From Lachnospiraceae bacterium (lineage in GTDB: Bacteria; Bacillota; Clostridia; Lachnospirales; Lachnospiraceae): a stretch of 64,000 nucleotides of DNA. Of the stretch, positions 17,527 through 25,367 are shown piece by piece. How positions within the stretch are numbered: position 1 is the first letter of the stretch; the number at the start of each line of letters is the position of its first letter. A program made the position numbers and the translations under genes. The stretch is from NCBI GenBank assembly GCA_009777715.1, contig WRLH01000001.1, forward strand, positions 1 through 64,000, written 5' to 3'. The notes below the pieces were generated by a model, which worked only from the letters and a program-made list of their open reading frames with translations, ran no database searches and had not been told where the DNA came from.

Positions 17527-17720
17527 AACTGGAAGAAATCCTCTTAAACCTCGAAAAAACAATTAATGTCTTAGAAAGCGAAAATATTTCTTTGGAAGAC
17601 TCATTTAAAGAATACCAAAAAGGCATGGAAATGATCAAACTGTGCAATAATACCATTGACAAAATCGAAAAAGATGTGCAGCTAATCATGGAAGACGGTG
17701 AAAAGATTGAGTTTGAATGA
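17523..17720 (+). CDS. xseB: exodeoxyribonuclease VII small subunit
   Basis: 65 residues, typical. LEKTINVLESENISLEDSFKEYQKGMEMIKLC matches the helical hairpin of XseB, which packs against the XseA coiled coil. The ATG overlaps the xseA stop (ATGA), and its 3' end overlaps the likely start of ispA. Confidence 0.95.
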   Translation: MKLEEILLNLEKTINVLESENISLEDSFKEYQKGMEMIKLCNNTIDKIEKDVQLIMEDGEKIEFE

Positions 17721-18621
17721 AGATAAGCTAAAGCAATATCCGCAATATATACGCAAAATAAATGAAATCATCGCCGGGTTCATGCCTAAAGAAGACGGAT
17801 ATCAGGAAATTTTATTTCAAGCGATGAATTATAGCATTGAAGCCGGGGGCAAGCGGATTCGGCCGCTGCTTATCCGGGAGGCCTACCGTTTGTTTTCAGA
17901 TCAAAACGAAGCGGTCATTTATCCTTTAATTGCTGCGGTGGAAATGATTCACACATATTCTTTGACTCATGATGATCTTCCGGCAATGGATAATGATGAA
18001 TACCGCCGGGGGCGTAAAACAACGCATATTGCCTTTGGAGAAGCCATTGCGATTCTGGCTGGGGACGGCTTGCTTAATTTGGCGATGGAAACAGCCCTTA
18101 AAGTTTTAGAGACAGATGACAAACAGGTGATCGCCTTAGGGATTAAAGCCCTTAAGGTTCTTTATGAAAAGGCTGGAGCTGGTGGCATGATTGGCGGCCA
18201 GGCCGCTGACATCTTGGCGGAAGCCGGGACACTTCCCCAAACGGAAGAGCTGCTTTATTTTATCCATGGGAAAAAGACCGCTGCCCTTATTGAAGCGGCA
18301 ATGATGATTGGCGGGATATTAGCCGGGGCAGATGAAGAAAGTATCAAAAAACTTGAAAAGGCAGGCTATAATATCGGCATTGCGTTTCAGTTCCAAGATG
18401 ATATACTGGACATAACCGGATCGTTTGATGAATTAGGAAAGCCGATTGGAAGTGACGATGAAAAGCAAAAGCTGACTAGTGTTTCCCTTAAGGGCCTTTC
18501 AGAAGCAAAAGCGGAAGTTTCCCGCCTAAGCCGTGAAGCAATCGAAATACTTAGCTCATTTCCGCGCCGGAATGATTTTTTATTAGAGCTTGTTGACAGC
18601 TTGATTTACCGAAAAAAGTAG
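17698..18621 (+). CDS. ispA: polyprenyl (farnesyl/geranyl) diphosphate synthase
   Basis: About 300 residues. First aspartate motif DDLPAMDND (about 92-100), second motif FQDDILD followed by GKPIGSD; GGKRIRPLL and GLxxAMxxA-like helices are also present. Condenses IPP with allylic diphosphates downstream of the MEP pathway, whose dxs is the next gene. Start is uncertain: GTG 17698, TTG 17707 and TTG 17713 are all in frame, and all overlap the end of xseB. Product chain length cannot be read from sequence alone, though the motif spacing fits a C15 synthase. Confidence 0.95.
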   Translation: MKRLSLNEDKLKQYPQYIRKINEIIAGFMPKEDGYQEILFQAMNYSIEAGGKRIRPLLIREAYRLFSDQNEAVIYPLIAAVEMIHTYSLTHDDLPAMDNDEYRRGRKTTHIAFGEAIAILAGDGLLNLAMETALKVLETDDKQVIALGIKALKVLYEKAGAGGMIGGQAADILAEAGTLPQTEELLYFIHGKKTAALIEAAMMIGGILAGADEESIKKLEKAGYNIGIAFQFQDDILDITGSFDELGKPIGSDDEKQKLTSVSLKGLSEAKAEVSRLSREAIEILSSFPRRNDFLLELVDSLIYRKK

Positions 18622-18630
18622 GAAAAAAAT

Positions 18631-20493
18631 ATGCTTCTTGACCAAATAACCAAAGCAAATGACATCAAAAAAATTAATCCCCAGGATTTTCCATTGCTGG
18701 CCGCGGAAATCCGGCAGTTTTTGATTGAATCAATCAGCAAAACTGGCGGGCATCTAGGCTCAAACCTGGGGGCGGTCGAGCTAACGATTGCACTTCATCT
18801 TGAGCTTGATTTCCCCTCTGACAAGCTGATCTGGGATGTCGGACACCAGTCTTATACGCACAAGCTTTTGACCGGACGCAAAGACGGATTTGCTAAGCTT
18901 CGCAAATATGGCGGCTTAAGCGGTTTCCCGAAGCGGAAAGAATCAGATAGTGATTGTTTTGAAACCGGGCATTCCTCAACATCTATTTCGGCTGGCCTTG
19001 GCTTAGTTAAAGCCAGGGATCTCATGGGCGAAAACCATACCGTCATTTCCGTTATCGGTGACGGCTCACTGACCGGGGGCATGGCATATGAAGCCCTAAA
19101 TAATGCCGCCAACTTAGAGACAAACTTTATCATTATCCTAAATGACAATAATATGTCGATTTCAGAAAATGTCGGCGGCGTATCAAAATATTTAAATAGC
19201 ATTAGGACCGCTGATGCCTATCTTGATACCAAGGAAGTTGTTTACAATAACTTGATTAATTTCCCCAAATATGGCGACAAAATCGTCCGCGGAATCCAAA
19301 ACACCAAAAAAGCCTTTAAGCAGATGGTGATTCCGGGAATGTTTTTTGAGGATATGGGCATTAGGTACATGGGAATGGTTGATGGCCATGACATTAACAA
19401 GATGGTACGCCTGATCCGTGAATCGCGGCGGATAAATCAAACGGTCTTAATTCATGTGATGACCCAGAAAGGTAAAGGTTTTGCCCCGGCGGAACGCCAT
19501 CCGGCCCGCTTTCATGGCGCAGAGCCATTTAATATCGAAACCGGGCTTCCGACCTTGCCGCGGGTTGCCAATTATACCGATGTTTTTTCTAGTGTCATGA
19601 TAAAGCTGGCCAACCGGGAAAAAAAAGTTGTCGCGATAACCGCGGCCATGCCTGACGGAACGGGGCTTAAACGCTTCCGCAATATGTTCCCGGACCGTTT
19701 CTTTGATGTTGGGATTGCGGAAGAACACGCCGTTACTTTTGCCGCCGGGCTTTCGGCTGGGGGATTGATTCCGGTGGTTGCGATTTATTCATCTTTTTTA
19801 CAACGGTCTTACGATCAGATTCTCCACGATGTTTGCATTCAAAGGCTTCCGGTCGTTTTTGCCGTTGACCGGGCCGGACTTGTAGGAAGTGATGGCGAAA
19901 CCCATCAAGGAATTTTTGATTTATCGTTTTTATCATCGATCCCGAATATGACCATTATTGCGCCAAAAAATAAATGGGAATTTTCTGATATGCTCAATTT
20001 TGCGGTTGGGTTTGGCGGCCCGATTGCCATTCGTTATCCACGCGGTGAAGCATATTCTGGGCTAGCCGAATACAGAAAGCCTATTTCCTTAGGACAAGGC
20101 GAAGTGCTTTATGAAGAAGCGGACATCTGCCTTATTGCGGTCGGGAGCATGGTCAAGGAAGCTTTGGCCATCCGCAGTGCGATTAAGGAAGCCGGTTATT
20201 GCTGCTCGATCATTAATGCCCGCTTTGTTAAGCCAATTGATGAAGAATTAATTTTAAAAGCTTCACAAGTACATAAATTATTAGTTACAATGGAAGAAAA
20301 TGTTTTAAGCGGCGGCTTTGGCGAGAAAGTCTTGCGGCTTTTAACCAAAGCACGTGCCAAAATAAAATTATTAAGTGTCACAATCCCTGATGATTATGTT
20401 GAGCATGGCAATGTCGAAATCCTAAAGCAAGAAATAGGAATCGACAATGAAACCATTATTAGGGAGATTTTAAAGCAGTTTAGGGAAGAGTAA
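18631..20493 (+). CDS. dxs: 1-deoxy-D-xylulose-5-phosphate synthase
   Basis: 620 residues, full length. Thiamine diphosphate site GDGSLTGGMAYEALNNAA with the NDNNMSISEN strand, the transketolase-like middle domain with DVGIAEEHAVTFAAG and DRAGLVGSDGETHQG, and a C-terminal transketolase domain. It makes DXP from pyruvate and glyceraldehyde 3-phosphate, the entry step of the MEP isoprenoid pathway; ispG is also in the window. The ATG is 9 bases after ispA. In many Clostridia a tlyA-type rRNA methylase follows dxs; here nadK follows directly. Confidence 0.98.
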   Translation: MLLDQITKANDIKKINPQDFPLLAAEIRQFLIESISKTGGHLGSNLGAVELTIALHLELDFPSDKLIWDVGHQSYTHKLLTGRKDGFAKLRKYGGLSGFPKRKESDSDCFETGHSSTSISAGLGLVKARDLMGENHTVISVIGDGSLTGGMAYEALNNAANLETNFIIILNDNNMSISENVGGVSKYLNSIRTADAYLDTKEVVYNNLINFPKYGDKIVRGIQNTKKAFKQMVIPGMFFEDMGIRYMGMVDGHDINKMVRLIRESRRINQTVLIHVMTQKGKGFAPAERHPARFHGAEPFNIETGLPTLPRVANYTDVFSSVMIKLANREKKVVAITAAMPDGTGLKRFRNMFPDRFFDVGIAEEHAVTFAAGLSAGGLIPVVAIYSSFLQRSYDQILHDVCIQRLPVVFAVDRAGLVGSDGETHQGIFDLSFLSSIPNMTIIAPKNKWEFSDMLNFAVGFGGPIAIRYPRGEAYSGLAEYRKPISLGQGEVLYEEADICLIAVGSMVKEALAIRSAIKEAGYCCSIINARFVKPIDEELILKASQVHKLLVTMEENVLSGGFGEKVLRLLTKARAKIKLLSVTIPDDYVEHGNVEILKQEIGIDNETIIREILKQFREE

Positions 20494-20519
20494 CCTTTTG
20501 AAGGAAATAAGGTATTGAA

Positions 20520-21365
20520 ATGAATAATTTCTATATTGTTACCAATGACCTAAAGGACCGTGATTTTGAAATTACGGCGCAGATTACCGATTATCTTAAA
20601 AGGCATGGCAAGGCTGTTACTAATGACCCTTTGCTCATTGACTGTGTGCTGGTGCTAGGCGGTGACGGGACGCTTCTTCGGGCTTCGGTTGAGCTTGCTC
20701 ACTTAGGTGTTCCGTTCCTTGGCATAAACCTTGGCAATCTTGGCTTTCTCGCCGAAGTTGACAAGGATAATATTGAATCTGCCCTGACTAAACTCATTCA
20801 AGGCGAATATACAACCGAAAAGCGGATGATGCTTGATGGCATAAGCAATAAAGCCCAGCAAAACAGTGCGCAGCAAAATAGTGCGCAGCAAAATAGTGCG
20901 CAGCAAAATAGTGCGCAGCAAAATAGTGCCTTAAATGATGTTGTCATTATCGGGAATGAATCAATGCAGCTTATTTATTTTGACCTCTTTGTTAATGGCC
21001 TTAAGCTGACCAATTATGTGGCGGACGGAATTGTTATTTCAACCCCGACAGGCTCAACAGGTTATAATCTTTCCGCCGGGGGGCCAATCGTCGAACCGCG
21101 GGCTGACGTCATCTTAGTGACCCCATTATCCGCCCATTCAATGCGCAGCCGCAGCATTATCCTCTCAAGCGATGACGAAATAGAAGTTTTGATTACTAAA
21201 GGCAAAAATGGCGAAGAGCAAACGGCATTAGCGGTTTTTGACGGCCATAACCGCATTGTCTTAAAAACTTTTGACCGCGTAAAAATCACCAAATCAGCAA
21301 AATCAACATCAATTATTAAGCTAAGCAAGCTGAATTTTTTCGAAATATTGAAGCAGAAATTGTAA
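20520..21365 (+). CDS. nadK: NAD kinase with an in-frame 15-bp repeat insertion
   Basis: 281 residues. GGDGTLLRA (about 43-51) and TPTGSTGYNLSAGGPIV are the NAD kinase signatures; LNDVVI and VVISTPTG strands are normal. It phosphorylates NAD to NADP. Between KRMMLDGIS and LNDVVIIGNE there is a low-complexity insert of five QQNSA units encoded by five tandem 15-bp repeats, so the protein carries about 25 extra residues at what in the fold should be a surface turn. The frame is kept, and the rest of the enzyme looks intact. It lies in the conserved dxs-nadK-argR-recN order. Confidence 0.96.
   Translation: MNNFYIVTNDLKDRDFEITAQITDYLKRHGKAVTNDPLLIDCVLVLGGDGTLLRASVELAHLGVPFLGINLGNLGFLAEVDKDNIESALTKLIQGEYTTEKRMMLDGISNKAQQNSAQQNSAQQNSAQQNSAQQNSALNDVVIIGNESMQLIYFDLFVNGLKLTNYVADGIVISTPTGSTGYNLSAGGPIVEPRADVILVTPLSAHSMRSRSIILSSDDEIEVLITKGKNGEEQTALAVFDGHNRIVLKTFDRVKITKSAKSTSIIKLSKLNFFEILKQKL
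20856..20930 (+). repeat. five 15-bp tandem repeats inside nadK
   Basis: Units with core CAGCAAAATAGTGCG start at 20856, 20871, 20886, 20901 and 20916. The first has C for T in AACAGT and the last ends in C instead of G. They encode QQNSA five times. The near-perfect identity indicates recent expansion by slippage. Confidence 0.95.
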
Positions 21366-21366
21366 G

Positions 21367-21390
21367 GAGTCAAGGCAATTGCCTTGACTC
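21367..21390. repeat. perfect 24-bp palindrome after nadK
   Basis: GAGTCAAGGCAA (21367-21378) is followed immediately by its exact reverse complement (21379-21390), two bases after the nadK stop codon. There is no loop and no T run downstream, so it is a poor intrinsic terminator. It could act as a cruciform, a protein site or a degenerate terminator. Confidence 0.8.
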
Positions 21391-21403
21391 AAGAAAGTGG
21401 CTT

Positions 21404-21534
21404 CCGGGCGCGAGCGAAATAGTTTGCGCATTGAGAAACGCAAAACCAAGCAATAATGCCCGTTTACAAAGTGGGTATTTTGCGTAGGTTTATGCGTCTC
21501 AATAAGCAAACTTTTATCGCGGAAGACCGCCCGG
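21404..21534. repeat. nested palindromic region C upstream of argR
   Basis: Nested complements by eye: CCGGGCG (21404-21410) with CGCCCGG (21528-21534); GTTTGC (21422-21427) with GCAAAC (21506-21511); ATTGAGA (21430-21436) with TCTCAAT (21497-21503); then ACGCA/TGCGT and an inner AATAATGCCC/GGGTATT type stem. Its boundary GCTTATTGAGA (minus strand) resembles copy B at 25089, but the interior differs. It fills the nadK-argR gap. It could be RNA structure, a decayed mobile palindrome or both. Confidence 0.6.
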
Positions 21535-21561
21535 ATACATAAAACCAAAAATGGGGTGAAA

Positions 21562-22029
21562 ATGAAAAGAAAACGCCAGCAAAAAATCAAAGAAATAATC
21601 ACAAACAACGAAATCGCCACCCAGAAAGAACTGGAAGCCCTGCTTCTAAAGGCTGGCCATACAGCCACGCAAGCAACCATATCACGTGACATCAGCGAAC
21701 TTAAAATCACAAAAATCAAAAAAGACACAGGCCGCCAAAAATACCATGTTTTTGGCAATGAAGCCTGGGACAATGAAGCGGAACTTGATGAAAAATTCAT
21801 TAATGTCCTTAAAAGCGGCTTTATTTCTGTTGAAGCAGCTGGCAATATCTTAGTCGTAAAGACAGTTTCGGGAATGGCAATGGCAGTCGCCGCCGCAATT
21901 GACGCAATGAAATGGAAAGAAATCCTTGGCTCTATTGCCGGAGATGATACAATCATGATCGCAGTCCGGTCTCTTACGGATGGCTCTTTTGTGTGTGATA
22001 AAATCAATGAAATCATAGAAAGGGAATAA
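21562..22029 (+). CDS. argR: arginine repressor ArgR/AhrC
   Basis: 155 residues starting MKRKRQQKIKEII after GGGGTGAA. N-terminal winged helix with the ATQATISRDISELKI recognition region (about 40-55), C-terminal hexamerisation and arginine-binding domain (IAGDDTIMIAVRS). In Firmicutes the argR homologue sits next to recN and controls arginine synthesis and breakdown. An in-frame GTG two codons earlier is the alternative start. No argininosuccinate or carbamoyl-phosphate genes are in the window. Confidence 0.96.
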   Translation: MKRKRQQKIKEIITNNEIATQKELEALLLKAGHTATQATISRDISELKITKIKKDTGRQKYHVFGNEAWDNEAELDEKFINVLKSGFISVEAAGNILVVKTVSGMAMAVAAAIDAMKWKEILGSIAGDDTIMIAVRSLTDGSFVCDKINEIIERE

Positions 22030-22030
22030 A

Positions 22031-23719
22031 TTGTTAATAAGCCTACATTTGAAAAACCTTGCATTAGTTGAGGAAACAGAAGTTTTTTTTACCGAAGGCC
22101 TTAATATTCTGACTGGCGAGACCGGGGCTGGCAAATCGATTATTATCGGGTCAATTAACCTTGCTCTGGGGGCAAAAGCCGAAAAAGACATTATCAGGAG
22201 CGGAGCTGAATTTGCCCTGATTGAACTAACATTTTTGGCAGATAATCCCGAAATAATCGAAAGCCTAGAGAAAATGGAGCTTTCAATCGCCGAAGACGGT
22301 TTAATTGTCCTGCAAAGAAAAATCATGCCCGGACGCAGCATTTTACGGATAAACGGCGAAACCATCACCGCGGCGCAGCTTAAAAATATCGCCGGGAAGC
22401 TTCTTGATCTTCATGGGCAGCACGAACACCAAACACTCCTAAAGGCAGCTAACCATCGTGAAATATTAGACAGCTTCGGCCAAGATTCATTATTTCCCCT
22501 CAAAAATGAATTAAAAGAAATATATAATGAATACAGGACGTTGAGCGTTAAACTTGAAGAAGAAGGGCTTGATGAAAACGAACGGAAAAGGGAAATAGAC
22601 CTTTTAGAATTTGAAGTCCGCGAAATCGAAAACGCTTCATTAATAATAGGCGAAGATGAAAAAATTGAAAAAGAATACCAAAAAATGAATAATGCCGGAA
22701 AAATCCGGGAAGCAGTCGCATTTGCCCACGGCATCACCGGATATGACCGGACCGAAAGTGCGGGCCTTTTAATTGGCAGGGCCTTAAAAGAAATTATGGC
22801 GGTTTCTGTTGTTGATGACGATTTGGCGGCCCTGTCGGAACAGCTTAATGACATTGATGGCCTGCTTAATGATTTTAACCGTTCTGCCGCCGATTATTTG
22901 ACTTCGCTCGAATTTGATGATGTGAAATTCAATGAAACGGAAACGCGCTTAGACCAGCTTAATTATCTTAAGAAAAAATATCAAAATACGGTTGAGGGAA
23001 TCATTAATCTTAAGGAAGAGAAAAAAAAGCGTCTTGAAGTTTTGGCGGATTATGAAAACTACCGCGTTTTAATGCTTGAAAAACAGCTTGCATTAAAAGA
23101 AAATATTATCGTTAAATGCCAGAAGATTTCGGCCATCAGGAAAAAGCTTAAACATTTTTTGGAAGAAAATTTAATCAAGGCATTAATCGATTTGAATTTT
23201 CCCGATGTCCGCTTTGAAGTGGCGATTACAAGTGAAGAAGAAAATTTTACCGTTGATGGCTTTGACAAAATCGTCTTTATGATTGCCCCCAATCCCGGCG
23301 AAGAAATTAAAGCCCTTAACCAAATCGCAAGCGGCGGCGAACTTTCCCGGATTATGCTTGCGCTTAAGACAATAAAAGCGGGGATTGATGATAAAAAAAC
23401 GCTGATTTTTGATGAAATTGATACCGGAATAAGCGGCAAAACCGCTTGGAAAGTCGCGGAAAGACTGGGAATTTTGGCTAAAGGACACCAAGTCATTTGC
23501 ATTACCCACCTGTCACAGATAGCAGCGATGGCGGATGCCCATTTTGCCATCAGGAAAGAAGTGGTAAATGCGCGGACGCTGACCCAGATTGAAAAACTAA
23601 ATGAAAAGGAAAGCATTAATGAGCTTGGCAGATTGCTTGGAACAGAGAGCTTAACTGACGCTGTCATTAAGAATGCTTTAGAAATGAAAGAATTGGCATA
23701 TAAATTTAAAAATAATTAA
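22031..23719 (+). CDS. recN: DNA repair protein RecN
   Basis: 562 residues, TTG start one base after the argR stop. SMC-like ABC ATPase with Walker A LTGETGAGKSI (about 32-42), two long coiled coils, the signature SGGELSR and Walker B TLIFDEIDTGISG. RecN gathers at double-strand breaks and aids end joining with RecA. AAAGGGAA precedes the start. Adjacent xseAB, polA and recJ give the window several repair functions, though they are not one operon. Confidence 0.97.
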   Translation: MLISLHLKNLALVEETEVFFTEGLNILTGETGAGKSIIIGSINLALGAKAEKDIIRSGAEFALIELTFLADNPEIIESLEKMELSIAEDGLIVLQRKIMPGRSILRINGETITAAQLKNIAGKLLDLHGQHEHQTLLKAANHREILDSFGQDSLFPLKNELKEIYNEYRTLSVKLEEEGLDENERKREIDLLEFEVREIENASLIIGEDEKIEKEYQKMNNAGKIREAVAFAHGITGYDRTESAGLLIGRALKEIMAVSVVDDDLAALSEQLNDIDGLLNDFNRSAADYLTSLEFDDVKFNETETRLDQLNYLKKKYQNTVEGIINLKEEKKKRLEVLADYENYRVLMLEKQLALKENIIVKCQKISAIRKKLKHFLEENLIKALIDLNFPDVRFEVAITSEEENFTVDGFDKIVFMIAPNPGEEIKALNQIASGGELSRIMLALKTIKAGIDDKKTLIFDEIDTGISGKTAWKVAERLGILAKGHQVICITHLSQIAAMADAHFAIRKEVVNARTLTQIEKLNEKESINELGRLLGTESLTDAVIKNALEMKELAYKFKNN

Positions 23720-23785
23720 AGTAAAAATTAAAATTAGTCGCATACTAAATTACGAAGCAAACTAAATTATTTTTTAAAAAAGGAT

Positions 23786-25060
23786 GTGACTAAAGTGAAT
23801 TTTCTTAATGACGAAAAACGCAGACGCAGTTACCGTTACTTTTTGTGCGTCTTGTTGTTTTCCGGAATAATTGCCATAGCGATAAGCACTTGGTATATGT
23901 ATTTTAGCCGTGTGCCATCGACAATAAAACTGCGGGCGGATGCCCATGAAACGGTTGATTTTAATGTCCCGGCGACAGGAGATATTGTAAAAGAAGCTTT
24001 TAGCGGAAGCGTCAAGCTTGATTTAAGCAGGCCAGTTATTTTCAAGACCGGAATATCAAACAATAATTATATCGTTGACCTAAAATTATTCGGGATTATC
24101 CCGCTTAAAAGTGTCCAAATTGATATCATTAATGATACAAAGCTTATGCCGGCCGGGATTCCGATTGGAATATACGTCAAGACAAAAGGCATTCTTGTTG
24201 TGGGGATTGGCGAGTTTGAAGGCGAGGGCGGCAAAATATTATCACCGGGCAAGTATATTTTACAGCCCGGCGACTATATTCTTTCAATTAATGGTGAAGA
24301 GGTTAAAGATAAAGCGCGGATGATTGAAATCATCACGAACGGGGACGGAGAGGCAATGGTCTTTGTGATTGAGCGTGATGAAGAAGAAATCGAGCTTAAA
24401 TTAAAGCCGGAGCAAAACAAGAACGGCGAGCTGAAAATTGGGGTCTGGGTCAGGGATAACGCGCAAGGCGTTGGCACAATGACATATATCAAAGAAGATG
24501 GGACGTTTGGCGCGTTGGGGCATGGAATAAATGACATTGATATCAGTACCTTAATGATTTTAGACAGCGGTTCATTATACCGGACGGATATTATCAATAT
24601 TACCCGCGGAGTAAACGGAGCGCCGGGCGAGCTGACCGGGTTCATTGAATATAATGAGCAAAATGTCCTGGGTGAAATTACTGATAATACGCCATATGGC
24701 ATTTTCGGGAGTATTAATGTGAACAGCAAGGCAATCCGCGATGGCGAATTTATCCCGATTGGCTTAAAGCAGGATATCCGCAAAGGCCCTGCAAAAATCA
24801 TTCTTAGCATTATCGGGGAGCCAACTAGTTATGATGTCGAAATAACCGAGATTTTTCTTGACAATGATAACGTCAACCGGGGGATTGTCTTAAAGATTAC
24901 TGACCCGGCGTTGCTTTCATTAACGGGCGGGATTGTGCAAGGAATGAGCGGAAGTCCGATTATCCAGGATAATAAGCTGATCGGCGCGATTACCCATGTG
25001 CTTGTGCAGGACTCGACCAGCGGTTATGGGATCTTTATTGAGAATATGATTATACGCTAG
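23786..25060 (+). CDS. spoIVB: SpoIVB signalling serine peptidase
   Basis: 424 residues from GTG 23786 (GTG 23795 is the alternative). One N-terminal transmembrane helix (about 17-38), a PDZ domain (about 110-205) and a C-terminal S55 peptidase domain with H246 in LGHGINDID and S388 in GMSGSPI. SpoIVB is made in the forespore, secreted to the intermembrane space and cuts SpoIVFA to trigger sigma-K activation. It follows recN as in Bacillus. A forespore promoter is expected; I saw only a weak CATACTA-type box near 23741. The usual next gene spo0A is not there; element B and hisS follow. Confidence 0.96.
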   Translation: MTKVNFLNDEKRRRSYRYFLCVLLFSGIIAIAISTWYMYFSRVPSTIKLRADAHETVDFNVPATGDIVKEAFSGSVKLDLSRPVIFKTGISNNNYIVDLKLFGIIPLKSVQIDIINDTKLMPAGIPIGIYVKTKGILVVGIGEFEGEGGKILSPGKYILQPGDYILSINGEEVKDKARMIEIITNGDGEAMVFVIERDEEEIELKLKPEQNKNGELKIGVWVRDNAQGVGTMTYIKEDGTFGALGHGINDIDISTLMILDSGSLYRTDIINITRGVNGAPGELTGFIEYNEQNVLGEITDNTPYGIFGSINVNSKAIRDGEFIPIGLKQDIRKGPAKIILSIIGEPTSYDVEITEIFLDNDNVNRGIVLKITDPALLSLTGGIVQGMSGSPIIQDNKLIGAITHVLVQDSTSGYGIFIENMIIR

Positions 25061-25088
25061 ATACGCTTTGTGAATTTCTTTTTGTGAA

Positions 25089-25233
25089 TCGCTTATTGAG
25101 AGCTGTCGATGGGGCGTCCGACGCGCTTTCGCTCCGAGAGAAGCATTGCGTTACGTAAATTCGCAAAATACGCGAATTAAGTAACGATGCTTCTCAAGGG
25201 TCGGGCCGTTTGAATCGCACTCTCAATAAGCGG
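25089..25233 (+). repeat. nested palindromic intergenic element, copy B
   Basis: Helices: CGCTTATTGAGAG (25090-25102) with CTCTCAATAAGCG (25220-25232), 13 perfect pairs; CGAT (25107-25110) with ATCG (25214-25217); GTCCGAC (25116-25122) with GTCGGGC (25200-25206); GAGAAGCAT (25138-25146) with ATGCTTCTC (25187-25195); GTTAC (25150-25154) with GTAAC (25181-25185); AATTCGC (25158-25164) with GCGAATT (25172-25178), loop of seven. It is homologous to copy A in opposite orientation. It lies between spoIVB and the hisS promoter. Unknown function. Confidence 0.85.
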
Positions 25234-25313
25234 AATAAACGCAGTCATTGCGGCCAATGAGCCGCAATCTTATAAATGCAATAACGAAAGTCGTAAAAAC
25301 GTATATAACTAAC

Positions 25314-25342
25314 TTGAGTATTTCCCCTAAAAAGTGTATAAT
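25314..25342 (+). promoter_or_regulatory. sigma-A promoter for hisS
   Basis: -35 TTGAGT (25314-25319), 17-base spacer, perfect -10 TATAAT (25337-25342), placing the start of transcription about 18 bases before the ATG. The leader is too short for a T-box. Confidence 0.7.
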
Positions 25343-25367
25343 AGTTAAAGCACAGAAAGGAAATACC

